A stretch of 61,080 nucleotides of DNA from a candidate division WOR-3 bacterium. Lineage in GTDB: Bacteria; Hydrothermota; Tepidihabitantia; Tepidihabitantales; Tepidihabitantaceae. Where the stretch lies: contig VGIR01000008.1 of NCBI GenBank assembly GCA_016867815.1, positions 1 to 61,080 of the forward strand. Direction: 5' to 3'. Position numbers and translations under genes: made by a program. The notes under the pieces were generated by a model that saw only the letters and a list, made by a program, of their open reading frames with translations, was not told where the DNA came from and did not search any database. Below are positions 25,584-33,400 of the stretch, in pieces (the first letter of the stretch is position 1; every line of letters begins with the position of its first letter).

Positions 25584-25830
25584 GGAGGCGGTCAGCTTGG
25601 GCTTGAGCTTGGGCTTGCGCTGGCGGTGTGCTTGTGCTTGAGCGTGGTTTCACCCCAAGGGGTCACAGGTGCACGTGCGGGAAACGGGGACTGTACCGCG
25701 CCAAGTTTGACGTTGGCGCTCCGTGGGACTGTCCCCAGTTTTCCCGGAGGGATGAGTAGCCCCTAAGGTGCGGGGCTTGGGGTGAAACCGGCTTGCGGCT
25801 TGTGGCTAGCGGGCTACGCCCGCGCCTGCC
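25584..25830. repeat. Split, partial copy of the composite repeat
   Basis: 25584-25640 carries GCTTGGGCTTGAGCTTGGGC hexamers. 25788-25826 carries the CTAGCGGGCTACGCCCGCG hairpin of the composite repeat. About 150 unrelated bases lie between. The gene-free stretch 25445-25831 otherwise holds a promoter and degenerate TCAGATGTCAGAAG wording. Confidence 0.5.
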
Positions 25831-25831
25831 G

Positions 25832-26428
25832 CTAATCCATGATCGGCCCGGCGAGCACGGTCTGCAGCTCGCCGATCAGACCGATGGCTTCCATCTCTCC
25901 CAGTACCTTGCACCCGCCGGATCGGTTCGGACTCTCGCTGGTCACTCCGGGCAGCCGGACGCGCCACGCGGTGCGTTCCGGCTCATCTTTGCCCTCCGGC
26001 CACGGGACGGCGAAAACGAGCGCCGTGCTGGGTATGTCCCAGTCATCGCGTTCCGTGGAATCGACGTAGCAGACGACCAGGCCCAGGTGTTTGTCCTGCT
26101 GCCGCCGTATCCATGCCGGCGGGTTGTCGTCGAATTCGGAAAGGTCGTCAACGAAGTCAGCGGGAATCTCGTCATCCTCTTGGGGAGCGACGGCCTGCGG
26201 ATGCTCGCGGACGAAGAGCACGGCGAGCTTACTGCGGCCCTGCGACTCAAGCGTCCGATAGATCTCGATCAACCGTCGGAACGAAAGCGGCATACTCGCG
26301 ACCAGCCACCTTCCACGACCTTCCCTATCCTCGACGTAGGGATCGCTGGTATCGTACACATGCGGATCATCGGCGCTGTGGCGCTTGATGTATCGGCCGC
26401 CTGAACCCACGGGATACTCGTCTGCCAT
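25832..26428 (-). CDS. Unknown acidic 198-residue protein
   Basis: I do not recognise this protein. ATG 26428 is supported by AAGGAG upstream and by a promoter at 26478-26505. It is soluble and acidic, with no signal peptide or membrane segment. It has an Asp/Tyr-rich N-terminus (DDPHVYDTSDPYVEDREG), a central helix (FRRLIEIYRTLESQGRSKLAVLFVREHP) and a beta-rich middle (DKHLGLVVCYVDS). It lies in the accessory patch beside DUF2442 and PIN genes. Confidence 0.5.
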   Translation of the reverse strand: MADEYPVGSGGRYIKRHSADDPHVYDTSDPYVEDREGRGRWLVASMPLSFRRLIEIYRTLESQGRSKLAVLFVREHPQAVAPQEDDEIPADFVDDLSEFDDNPPAWIRRQQDKHLGLVVCYVDSTERDDWDIPSTALVFAVPWPEGKDEPERTAWRVRLPGVTSESPNRSGGCKVLGEMEAIGLIGELQTVLAGPIMD

Positions 26429-26477
26429 GTCAATGCTCCTTACCGTTCCGGGCGCTTGGCTCGAACTCCACTACGGC

Positions 26478-26505
26478 ATTCTAGAACCGGGCGGGAAGCA
26501 GTCAA
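26478..26505 (-). promoter_or_regulatory. Promoter of the unknown 198-residue protein
   Basis: Reverse strand: TTGACT (26505-26500), 16-base spacer, TAGAAT (26483-26478). The leader of about 40 bases contains AAGGAG. Confidence 0.65.
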
Positions 26506-26581
26506 GTAACCGCGGGCCGGGATGCCAAATGGAAGGGGAGACGGTAGAGGGATCAAGTGATCCCAGGGTCGAGTGGCAGGA

Positions 26582-26706
26582 AGCGGTCAGCCGGCTTGAG
26601 CTTGCGCTTGAGCTAGCTTGCTGCTCGTGGCTTGAAGTCCGCGGGCTACGCCCGTGCCAATTCTCATTGCCTCGCGGGAGCTTCCCGCAATGAGGTGCCT
26701 GTCCCT
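26582..26706. repeat. Composite repeat, copy 1
   Basis: AGCGGTCAGCCGGCTTGAG, then GCTTGN hexamers, then a GCGGGCTACGCCCG hairpin, then a GCGGGAGCTTCCCGC hairpin, and GAGGTGCCTGTCC. The same order occurs at 56882 and 57443. Confidence 0.75.
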
Positions 26707-26723
26707 AACTCCTGCGGTGCTGA

Positions 26724-27023
26724 CTAAGCCTGGGACTTGCGGTCGCGGGCAACCGCGCTCTCGGGTTGCTCGCTGCGAGTCCGGTCTCCCACGCCGTGGA
26801 GCAGACCCGACACCAGGATATCCTCGTCGAGGTCGTCCCAGTGAAGCCCAATGCCGCTCCCACCTATGACACAGCGCTGCCGCTGCGCCGGAGTCGCTCT
26901 CAGCAGGCGCGGAAAGTAGGCCAGAGGCACGCCCAGCCGCCTCCCGTCAGCGAGGTCAACCCACATGGTGTCGGCGTCGAAGCTGACGCCGATGGCCTGT
27001 GGTTCAGCCGCCAAAATGCTCAT
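26724..27023 (-). CDS. DUF2442 domain protein
   Basis: A 99-residue protein with the DUF2442 pattern: VSFDADTMWVDLADGRRLGVPLAYFPRLL, then IGGSGIGLHWDDLDEDILVSGLL. DUF2442 proteins are small, often sit beside DUF4160 proteins and in toxin-antitoxin-like settings; a DNA-binding or antitoxin role is suspected but not established. ATG 27023 follows GAGG, and the frame upstream has no ribosome site. No DUF4160 partner is visible. The promoter is at 27055-27083. Confidence 0.8.
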   Translation of the reverse strand: MSILAAEPQAIGVSFDADTMWVDLADGRRLGVPLAYFPRLLRATPAQRQRCVIGGSGIGLHWDDLDEDILVSGLLHGVGDRTRSEQPESAVARDRKSQA

Positions 27024-27054
27024 TCCAGAACCTCTCAATGTCCAGCACGACAGG

Positions 27055-27083
27055 ATTCTAGGATTCGCGGGCCGGGGTGTCAA
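27055..27083 (-). promoter_or_regulatory. Promoter of the DUF2442 gene
   Basis: Reverse strand: TTGACA (27083-27078), 17-base spacer, TAGAAT (27060-27055). The leader of about 25 bases contains GAGG. Confidence 0.7.
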
Positions 27084-27117
27084 ATCGGCGGAGGTTGGAC
27101 GGCCGAAGGCCTGCAGT

Positions 27118-27318
27118 TCACGGCTGACTGTCCTTCGGCGGGTTGTCGCGGGCGACGGGGGAGGCCGTGGCTGCTATCTCCCGTTCGACTCTGTCCGCCG
27201 TTTCCTCCGCACGCGCGAGCCACTCGGCGATGGTCTTGCCCTGACGCCGGCGCTCGGCTTCCGATTCCTCTCTGATTCGATGGAGCCAGTCGAGCCAGTC
27301 GTTCCCGTCAGTCTTCAT
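27118..27318 (-). CDS. Small charged protein paired with the PIN protein, antitoxin candidate
   Basis: A 66-residue, strongly charged, probably all-helical protein (WLDWLHRIREESEAERRRQGKTIAEWLARAEE) with a disordered end. ATG 27318 has GGAGG nine bases upstream. Its start overlaps the end of the PIN gene by 11 bases, so the two are translated together. Pairing with a PIN ribonuclease suggests an antitoxin, though most VapBC pairs place the antitoxin first. No known antitoxin family is recognised. Confidence 0.55.
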   Translation of the reverse strand: MKTDGNDWLDWLHRIREESEAERRRQGKTIAEWLARAEETADRVEREIAATASPVARDNPPKDSQP

Positions 27319-27790
27319 ACTCCAGCACCTCCTCAGGTGTCCTGATGCTCAGCTGCTGGTATCCCTCGCGCCGATTCACGGCGCACACCCGCCGCTCCGC
27401 CCACTCATTGGCCAGGTGTCGCAGGTTGAGTGATACCAGCACGTCGGCCTTGCATACAGTCGCATAGGCGACATGCTCGGCGTCTTCGGCAAACCGCTCT
27501 GGGACTACGCGATCCCGAAGGTAGGCTGCGGCAAGACGCCCTACCTCGTCTCTGTCCGCGGACACCAGCCGTACGCTGCTCAATAGGTTGATAAGCTCCG
27601 ACCGGCGCGGCTCAGCAGCCCGGTCGAGTTCGGTGAATGTCAACGGCGAGGTCGCCGCATCCAGAATCCCCAGGCGAACTTGCTCGAACATCTTTGTCAC
27701 GGCCTCACGTCGCTCTGCGTTCCGCGGCTCGGGGTCGAAGTAGAACCCGAAGACCGAGGTTTCGACGTAGAGCAGCGGCCGTTGTTTCAC
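27308..27790 (-). CDS. PIN-domain protein (VapC-like ribonuclease)
   Basis: A PIN fold of about 160 residues. The N-terminal strand is LLYVETSVFGFYFD, where an acidic residue before T-S is standard. Further conserved acids lie in TFTELDRAA and in FAEDAEHVAYATVCKADVLVSLNLRHLAN, the typical D...A...D-x-L-x-S-x-N-x-x-H ending. Such proteins cleave RNA with Mg2+ or Mn2+. GTG 27790 lies six bases after a TATCCT -10 box, so I prefer it, leaderless, over TTG 27796. The gene overlaps the small partner downstream. Confidence 0.8.
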   Translation of the reverse strand: MKQRPLLYVETSVFGFYFDPEPRNAERREAVTKMFEQVRLGILDAATSPLTFTELDRAAEPRRSELINLLSSVRLVSADRDEVGRLAAAYLRDRVVPERFAEDAEHVAYATVCKADVLVSLNLRHLANEWAERRVCAVNRREGYQQLSIRTPEEVLEYED

Positions 27791-27796
27791 GTCCAA

Positions 27797-27824
27797 AGGA
27801 TACCTCTGCTCAGACGAATGTCAA
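27797..27824 (-). promoter_or_regulatory. Promoter of the PIN pair, leaderless geometry
   Basis: Reverse strand: TTGACA (27824-27819), 16-base spacer, TATCCT (27802-27797), six bases, GTG 27790. Confidence 0.7.
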
Positions 27825-28320
27825 CGTGACTGCGACGGACCCAGCGACTAGGTCAGTGGCGAACGTGTCGGCGAAGTCAGGGTCGAACTCATCTGCAGAC
27901 TCAGCGACGTTGTTGCCGCAGAAGACACCGGCGAGGACATCCTGAAAGACACTCTGTCAAGTCGCGGGCCGTGGTCGAGGGCCGCTAGGCGGGCTGGCCG
28001 GGGCAAGGCCTGTCCTAAGTGCGGCCGCTGTTCCGGGGGCAGTTGCAGACACCGGAGCGGGGCCTTCTGCGGAGACAGGAGCGAGGGCCGCAGCGGGTGC
28101 AGGAGCGGTGACTGTTGCATGAGGGGGAGCGGAGGCCGCTCAGGAGGAAGGAGCGGGGACCGGAGCGGGTGCCGCTGCGGCTGGAGGAGCCGGGGCCGGA
28201 GCAGAGGCCGCTCAAGGGACAGCAGCGAGTGCAGGAGCAGGCGCCGTTCTCCAGGCCGGTGCGGTATCTGTTGCGGGTGAAGGACCGAGGTCCGCACCGG
28301 GGGTAGCAGTACCCCCCATG
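27810..28320 (-). pseudogene. Ala/Pro-rich reading frame broken by three TGA codons
   Basis: One reverse frame reads TAPAPALAAVP, then APAPAPPAAAAPAPVPAP, then ATVTAPAPAAALAPV, and ends in a protein-like DEFDPDFADTFATDLVAG before a final TGA at 27810-27812. The frame is interrupted by three in-frame TGA codons and no other stops. The DNA is degenerate GGAGCN repeat. It may be a decayed Ala/Pro-rich protein or non-coding repeat. Nothing supports TGA recoding, because other genes here end normally with TGA. Confidence 0.25.
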
Positions 28321-28324
28321 ACCC

Positions 28325-28474
28325 CTACCCTTGAATTGCCCGCCCCACGCCAGGTCTCAACCTGCCGACAATACGGGTCTTATGACCCATGGAGGCGGTC
28401 TGTTCATCTGCCGATTCCTTCAACCAGCTGCGGAGACCGTCGTATCCCTCTGGGGACTGATCCCCTCTTGTCAT
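28325..28474 (-). CDS. Possible 49-residue small protein
   Basis: ATG 28474 has an excellent GAGGAGG ribosome site eight bases upstream and opens a 49-codon frame. The peptide is hydrophilic with one amphipathic helix (YDGLRSWLKESADEQTAS) and a basic end (HKTRIVGRLRPGVGRAIQG). I do not recognise it. It stops just before the low-complexity region at 27960-28300, so it could also be the intact start of the decayed gene there. Confidence 0.35.
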   Translation of the reverse strand: MTRGDQSPEGYDGLRSWLKESADEQTASMGHKTRIVGRLRPGVGRAIQG

Positions 28475-28599
28475 CGGAAGTGCCTCCTCGGTGGCATACA
28501 ACTGGTAGCATGGGCTGGCCGCCCGACCACAATTCCGCCGGGGAGTGGTCGGCCCACGGGCCGCCTGGGGGGTAGCATCGGCCGACACAGCGCGGGATC

Positions 28600-28960
28600 C
28601 ATCCGAACACACAACTGCGCGAACATCGACTCGAAAATCGAGCCGAACAACATCGTGAACATCTGCCGGAACAACGACCGGTACGACTTCACGAAGAACG
28701 CGCGGTACAGCGAACGATAGAGGTCAGGATTGAGGTCGAGGTTCAGGTCGAGACAGAACGAGTGACGTAACGGCTGACGCAAGCGAATACGCAGCGAGCG
28801 ATAGGACTGCCGCTACTTCGTAACGAACAACGAGGGATACTTCGCGAGACACAACGCCGCGTGCAAGGAATGATCGAGGCTGAGGTTGAGGTCGAAGGGA
28901 AGGTGAAGGGTGAGGCTGAGATCGAGACATCTGCGTTAATCTGTGTCCATCCGTGGTTCA
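28600..28960. repeat. Low-complexity gene-free DNA
   Basis: No convincing gene. The stretch is made of degenerate short units such as CGAACAAC, AGCGAACGATAG and GAGGTTGAGGTCGAG. Open frames on both strands translate only these units. The GAGGTTGAGG wording recurs at 37925 and, reversed, at 59060. Confidence 0.5.
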
Positions 28961-29018
28961 CAAGTCTGGTCTCCGGTTTCTCAGGAGTGGTCCGCGGACG
29001 GGTGACCCGCATGAAGAA

Positions 29019-29043
29019 AGCGGGAGGCGTGAGGCCTCCCGCT
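29019..29043 (-). terminator. Terminator of the CoA-transferase/dehydrogenase operon
   Basis: AGCGGGAGGC (29019-29028) pairs with GCCTCCCGCT (29034-29043). On the reverse strand it is followed by TTCTTCAT, just after the dehydrogenase ending at 29062. Confidence 0.8.
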
Positions 29044-29061
29044 CTGTGCAGATGAGAGTCG

Positions 29062-30204
29062 TTACCCGAGCATGGTGCGGGCGATGACGATGCGCTGGAC
29101 TTCGGAGGTGCCTTCGTAGATTTCCATGCACTTGGCATCGCGGAAGTAGCGCTCGACCGGGTAGTCTTTGGTGTAGCCGTACCCGCCGTAGATCTGGAGC
29201 GCTTCGCGGGTGACCTCGACCGCGGTCTCGGCGGCGAAGAGTTTGCACATCGCCGACTCGAGGTTGAACCTGGTCTTGCCCGAGTCTTTCTGGTGGGCGG
29301 CGTAGTAGACGAGGAGTCGCGCGGCCATGGTCCGGCAGGCCATGTCGGCAATCTTGCCCTGGATCATCTGGAAGTCGCAGATGGGCTTGCCGAACTGCTT
29401 CCGTTCTTTGGAGTAGGCGATCGCCTTTTCCATCGCCGACTGGGCGATACCTACTGCCTGGGCGCCGATGTCGATTCTCGAGACGTCGAGCGTGCCGAGG
29501 GCGACCTTGAAGCCCTGCCCGACCTGGCCGAGGACGTTTTCGACCGGCACTTCACAGTCGTCGAACATCAGCTCGCAGTTGGCGGTGCCCCTGAGGCCGA
29601 GCAGGTTCTCGTGTTTACCGAGCGAGAAGCCTTTGGCGTCGCGGTCGACGATGAAGGCGGTGATGCCCTTGGTGCCGGCGGCCGGATCGGTCTTGGCAAA
29701 GACGAGGAAGACCTTGGCCACGCCGCCGTTGGTGATGAAGCGCTTGGAGCCGTTGAGGATGTACTTGTCGCCTTTGAGCACGGCCGTGGTTTCCATGGCG
29801 GCCGGGTCGGACCCGGCGTTGGGCTCGGTCAGAGCGAACGCGCCGAGCAGCTCACCGGTCGCCATCCGCGGCAGGTACTTCTCTTTCTGGGCATCGGTTC
29901 CCCAGTTGGTGATGGGCCAGCAGGCGAGCGAGTTGTGGACCGCAGTGATGACACCGGTGGAACCGCAGCCGCGGGAGATCTCTTCGACGGCGAGCGCGAG
30001 CGAGAGGAAGTCGAACGCGGCCCCGCCGTACTTTTCGGGGATGGTCATCGAGAGCAGGCCCAGTTCGGCCATCTTCTTGATGGTGTCGTGCGGGAACTCA
30101 CCCTTTTCGTCGATCTCGGCGGCCCTGGGTTCGAGTTCCTTGGTGGCGAACTCTCTTGCCATGTTGCGGACCATCATCTGGTCATTAGTGTAGCTTAGTT
30201 CCAT
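29062..30204 (-). CDS. Acyl-CoA dehydrogenase (short/branched-chain type), copy 1
   Basis: FAD enzyme that oxidises an acyl-CoA to the 2-enoyl-CoA, passing electrons to an electron-transfer flavoprotein. All family landmarks are present over 380 residues: AFALTEPNAGSDPAAMETTA (flavin and substrate loop), LNGSKRFITNGG, RKQFGKPICDFQ, QIYGGYGYTKDYPVER and the C-terminal IYEGTSEVQRIVIART. The Glu in YEGTSE, near residue 365, is the likely catalytic base. ATG 30204 follows AGGAGG. It is the last gene of the reverse operon with the CoA-transferase. The acyl chain cannot be deduced. Confidence 0.93.
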   Translation of the reverse strand: MELSYTNDQMMVRNMAREFATKELEPRAAEIDEKGEFPHDTIKKMAELGLLSMTIPEKYGGAAFDFLSLALAVEEISRGCGSTGVITAVHNSLACWPITNWGTDAQKEKYLPRMATGELLGAFALTEPNAGSDPAAMETTAVLKGDKYILNGSKRFITNGGVAKVFLVFAKTDPAAGTKGITAFIVDRDAKGFSLGKHENLLGLRGTANCELMFDDCEVPVENVLGQVGQGFKVALGTLDVSRIDIGAQAVGIAQSAMEKAIAYSKERKQFGKPICDFQMIQGKIADMACRTMAARLLVYYAAHQKDSGKTRFNLESAMCKLFAAETAVEVTREALQIYGGYGYTKDYPVERYFRDAKCMEIYEGTSEVQRIVIARTMLG

Positions 30205-30248
30205 CGATACCTCCTGGGGAGAAAAGCAGTATTGGCTGTGTACAAAAC

Positions 30249-30364
30249 TCGAAGTCCGAAGCCCGAATGACGATTCAAGCCCGAAGTCCGAATGACCGAA
30301 TTCGTCATTCTCCGCGCTTCGAGCTTCAATCGGATTTCGAGCTTCGTCATTCGAGCTTGGTTCT
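30249..30364. repeat. GAAGTCCGAATGAC-type repeat between the two dehydrogenase genes
   Basis: Runs of CGAAGTCCGAAGCCCGAATG followed by the complementary orientation (TCGTCATTC, GCTTCGAGCTT), so the two halves can fold back. Related wording lies at 31505-31550 at the start of the other dehydrogenase. Confidence 0.7.
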
Positions 30365-30366
30365 TT

Positions 30367-31497
30367 CTAGCAGGCTTCTTTGGCTTCTTTGATTACATCT
30401 TTGGCGATAATCATGCGCATGACCTCGGACGTGCCTTCGCCGATCTCGCCGAGCTTGGCGTCGCGGTAGGCGCGGGCGACCGGCATGTCGTCGGTGATCG
30501 CCAGCGGGCCGATGGCGTCGATCGCCGTGCCGCAGGCGAACATCGCCACCTCGGAGGCGAAGAGCTTGGCAAAGGCGCACTCTTTGTCCACGCGCACGCC
30601 GGTGTCTTTGATCTGGGCCGCGTTGTAGACGAGGAGCCGCGCCGCCTCGACCTGGACCGCGACGTCGGCCAGCGCCTTGGATGCGAGCTGGGACATCTCA
30701 CGGTCCTTGAACCACGTGATCATCGTGTCGAGGGCGCACTGGGCCATGCCGAGGCAGAAGGCGCCGATGGAGATGCGGCCGCCGTCGAGCGTCTCCATGA
30801 AGATGCGGTACCCGTCGTACTCCTTGCCCAGGACGCTGTCGAGCGGCACCAGCATGTCTTCGAAGACGAGCTCGGCGGTGTCCGAGCCTTTCAGTCCCAG
30901 CTTGTTCTCGACCGATGGGACCTTGAATCCCGGGGTCTTGGTTTCAACGATGAAGCAGGTGATGCCTTTGCGGCCGAGCTTGCGGTCGAGCGAAGCGGCG
31001 ACGATGACGGTGCCGGCGTAGCTGGCCGAGGTGATGTACCGCTTGCTGCCGTTGATGAGAAAGCCCTGGTCGGTCTTCTTTGCGGACGACTCGATGCCCG
31101 CGGCATCCGAGCCGGCGTTGGGCTCGGTCAGGCCGAACGCGCCCAGATAGTCGCCGGCGGCAAGCCTCGGGATGTACCGTTCCTTCTGCTCGGTTGTGCC
31201 GAACTTGTAGATGGGGTAGGTGCCGAGTGAGGTGTGGGCGGCGAGGGTCAGGCCGGTCGAGGCGCAGGCCCGGGAGACTTCCTCCACGGCAATGACGTAG
31301 GTCTGATAGTCGAGTCCCATGCCGCCGAGCTCTTTGGGCCAGAGGATGCCGAGCCAGCCGCGTTCGGCCAGTTCCCGGACGTTCTCCTTCACGAACTCGC
31401 CGGTCAGGTCGTGCATCGTCGCCCGCGGGGCGACGTGGGTGCGGGCAAACTCGCGCGCCTCGGCTCGGAACTTGAGGTACCGTTCCGCCAGTATCAC
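30367..31497 (-). CDS. Acyl-CoA dehydrogenase, copy 2
   Basis: The same family as the gene at 29062 but clearly diverged: LGAFGLTEPNAGSDAAGIES, INGSKRYITSASYAG, then AIDAIGPLAITDDMPVARAYRD and GEIGEGTSEVMRMIIAKDV. The usual YGGYGY motif is replaced by AIGPLAI, so substrate or partner may differ. I prefer GTG 31497, which gives a normal N-terminus (VILAERYLKFRAEAREFARTHV). GTG 31536 would add residues encoded by a dispersed repeat. The start overlaps a 16-codon ORF by GTGA. It lies between the CoA-transferase and the other dehydrogenase. Confidence 0.9.
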   Translation of the reverse strand: MILAERYLKFRAEAREFARTHVAPRATMHDLTGEFVKENVRELAERGWLGILWPKELGGMGLDYQTYVIAVEEVSRACASTGLTLAAHTSLGTYPIYKFGTTEQKERYIPRLAAGDYLGAFGLTEPNAGSDAAGIESSAKKTDQGFLINGSKRYITSASYAGTVIVAASLDRKLGRKGITCFIVETKTPGFKVPSVENKLGLKGSDTAELVFEDMLVPLDSVLGKEYDGYRIFMETLDGGRISIGAFCLGMAQCALDTMITWFKDREMSQLASKALADVAVQVEAARLLVYNAAQIKDTGVRVDKECAFAKLFASEVAMFACGTAIDAIGPLAITDDMPVARAYRDAKLGEIGEGTSEVMRMIIAKDVIKEAKEAC

Positions 31498-31544
31498 ACT
31501 GGCTCCAGGGCCTGTTTCCGAATTCGGATTTCGCACTTCGTCAT
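31494..31544 (-). CDS. Repeat-derived 16-codon upstream ORF coupled to dehydrogenase copy 2
   Basis: ATG 31544 sits eight bases after AGGAG and encodes MTKCEIRIRKQALEPV. Its TGA (31496-31494) overlaps GTG 31497 of the dehydrogenase as GTGA. The first ten codons are the dispersed GAAATCCGAATTCGG repeat. Probably not a functional peptide but a coupling device. Confidence 0.4.
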   Translation of the reverse strand: MTKCEIRIRKQALEPV

Positions 31545-31555
31545 TCGTGCTTCTC

Positions 31556-32320
31556 CTAGATGTAGTACTTGTCCTTGTCTATTTCTTCGCGCAGCAGCCG
31601 GAGTTCCTTCTCGGTCGGCTCGGGATTGACGCCGACCTTGTCGGCCACGAGCAGCTCGAACCCGGTGGCCTTCACCACGTCCTCCGCCTTGACTCCGGGA
31701 TGAGTGGCGATGAGGCGCATGCGCTTGGAGGTCGGCTCGAAGTCCATCAACGCCATGTTGGTGACCACCCGATAGGGGCCGGCGCCGGGAGGGAGCCCGG
31801 CTTTCTCGCGCGCGCCCGGGCCGGTGAGGTAGCCGGGCGTGGTGATGAAGTCCACTTTGGGGACAAAGGAACGCGCATCGTGCTTGCGCATGATGACGAT
31901 GGTCTTCCAGCAGAAGGAGGCGACGTCGTTGGCGCCCCCGGAACCCGGCAGCCTGACTTTGGGCGGCCAGTACTTGCCGATGACGGTCGTGTTCAGGTTG
32001 CCGAAGGCGTCGATCTGGGCGCCGCCGAGGAAGCCGTACTCGATGAATCCCCGGGTCGCGGTCTCCATGATGTCGCAGATGCCGGAGGCGGCAACCGCCC
32101 GGTGGAACGTGCGGGAGTCGCCGACGCCGAGCGGCAACTTCTCAAGGGACGCGCCGGTGCCGCCGAACTCGAAGATGGGGACGAGGTTCGGGGCGTGCAT
32201 CCGTTTGGCCAAAGCGCCGGCCAGCATCGGGATACCCGTGCCGACGAAGGCGGTGGTGCCGTCTTCCATCAGCTTGGAGGCGAGGCAGATGAGGAATTCG
32301 GATTCGTTGTAGGCTGCCAT
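31556..32320 (-). CDS. Class I CoA-transferase, beta subunit (GctB/IpdB-like)
   Basis: The second subunit of a glutaconate-type CoA-transferase, 254 residues. ATG 32320 overlaps the alpha stop as TAATG. The SxENG-like loop is IFEFGGTGAS near residue 50, and its Glu is the likely CoA-thioester nucleophile. Other family stretches are FIEYGFLGGAQIDAFGNLNTTVIG and GSGGANDVASF. It acts with the alpha subunit to move CoA between acids, or hydrolyses a ring thioester if it belongs to the IpdAB branch. Two acyl-CoA dehydrogenases follow. Confidence 0.88.
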   Translation of the reverse strand: MAAYNESEFLICLASKLMEDGTTAFVGTGIPMLAGALAKRMHAPNLVPIFEFGGTGASLEKLPLGVGDSRTFHRAVAASGICDIMETATRGFIEYGFLGGAQIDAFGNLNTTVIGKYWPPKVRLPGSGGANDVASFCWKTIVIMRKHDARSFVPKVDFITTPGYLTGPGAREKAGLPPGAGPYRVVTNMALMDFEPTSKRMRLIATHPGVKAEDVVKATGFELLVADKVGVNPEPTEKELRLLREEIDKDKYYI

Positions 32321-33291
32321 TACCGGCCTCCGATTTCCGCTTCGAGCTTCCTGAGTTGGTCCATGCCGACCAGGTTCACGTAGTCGTTGTGGTTCTTCGG
32401 GCCGTAGACCCACTTGTCGAGATAGGCCCTGGTCTTGGCCGGGTCGGCCGAGTCTTTGAGAAACGCCTGCAGATGCTCGCCGTCACGCCAGTAGCGGTAG
32501 CACATCTCGCCGGGATGAGACCCGTACTTGGCCTCGACCACGGCGTCGACGAGGTAATAGGGGATGACCGTCTGTTCCGGGTACTTCCGGATTTCATCTG
32601 TCGAGACGATCTCCTCGGCCGAGACGATGAGTTTCTTGGAGGCGCGGGACATCTCGTGGACGAACCCGGAGATGCCCTCGACCCGACAGTTGCCGAACTT
32701 GTCCGCTTTGTGTACATGAATCAGGCCCACGTCGAGGAAGAGCGCCGGAACCAGGCAGACCGGCTTGCCGGTGAACGGGTCCTCAACTGCCTTGGCAGCG
32801 GAGTACTTGAAGGTGTCGGTACCGAGCATGGAGCGGATAGGGAGGAACGGTACGCCCATGGCCGCGGCTTTGAACCGCCAGGTGATGCCGCCGTTGGACC
32901 AGTCGGTGGTCTTGACCCGGCCGGACTCGACGGCGCGGCGCAGGCAGGAGGAGATGCCGTAGACTTCCCAGGCGATGTAGGTGATGTCGAGGGTGTCGAC
33001 CAGGTCGGCGGCCAGCAGGAGGTCAATCTCGTGGATGCCCTGGCCGGCCACGCGCAAGTGCTTCTTGCCCTGGCGGATCGCTTCGCGGACCAGAGACATG
33101 GGAGCACGCACCGTGCCGTAGAGTTCGGTGCCGATGTAGTCCCCGTCGGCAATGAACTTCGCGACCGCATCCTGCTCGGTCATGACTTTGTCCACCATCT
33201 TCGTGTTCTTCCGCGTGTGGACCCACTCGCGGAAGCCATCCGGGTCAGGCGGCTGGAACAGCTCGCCCGTGCCCGATTCGATCACTTTCAT
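32320..33291 (-). CDS. Class I CoA-transferase, alpha subunit (GctA/IpdA-like)
   Basis: The first subunit of the pair, 323 residues. Family marks are a Gly-rich loop after a conserved strand (FIADGDYIGTELYGTVRAP), HLRVAGQGIHEIDLLLAADLVD, the Asn/Gly stretch DWSNGGITWRFKAAAMGVPFLPIRSMLGTD, and HKADKFGNCRVEG. ATG 33291 follows CCGGAGG. It starts the operon alpha-beta-dehydrogenase-dehydrogenase behind the promoter at 33344-33371. Glutaconate, a related dicarboxylate, or a sterol/cyclic acid CoA ester are all possible substrates; sequence alone does not decide. Confidence 0.88.
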   Translation of the reverse strand: MKVIESGTGELFQPPDPDGFREWVHTRKNTKMVDKVMTEQDAVAKFIADGDYIGTELYGTVRAPMSLVREAIRQGKKHLRVAGQGIHEIDLLLAADLVDTLDITYIAWEVYGISSCLRRAVESGRVKTTDWSNGGITWRFKAAAMGVPFLPIRSMLGTDTFKYSAAKAVEDPFTGKPVCLVPALFLDVGLIHVHKADKFGNCRVEGISGFVHEMSRASKKLIVSAEEIVSTDEIRKYPEQTVIPYYLVDAVVEAKYGSHPGEMCYRYWRDGEHLQAFLKDSADPAKTRAYLDKWVYGPKNHNDYVNLVGMDQLRKLEAEIGGR

Positions 33292-33343
33292 AGGCGCGAC
33301 CTCCGGTGGTTCAGTTGAATCGATTGAAAGCTCTAACCACTGT

Positions 33344-33371
33344 ATCTTAGGGGCGAGTGGGTGAAAGTCAA
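33344..33371 (-). promoter_or_regulatory. Promoter of the CoA-transferase operon
   Basis: Reverse strand: TTGACT (33371-33366), 16-base spacer, TAAGAT (33349-33344). A leader of about 45 bases carries GGAGG. Confidence 0.7.
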
Positions 33372-33400
33372 CAGCGGCCGGGGATCACGAATCCGAATGG

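Noticed and set aside
27848-28297. A 149-codon Leu/Pro/Arg-rich reverse frame
   Set aside because: Low-complexity translation of GGAGCN repeats with no ribosome site or conserved segment.
28471-28782. A 103-codon reverse frame with LDLNLDLNPDL
   Set aside because: The repeated LDLN comes from the GAGGTTGAGG repeat, and the rest is low-complexity.
30292-31230. A 312-codon forward frame opposite dehydrogenase copy 2
   Set aside because: It starts in repeat DNA and mirrors a clear acyl-CoA dehydrogenase.
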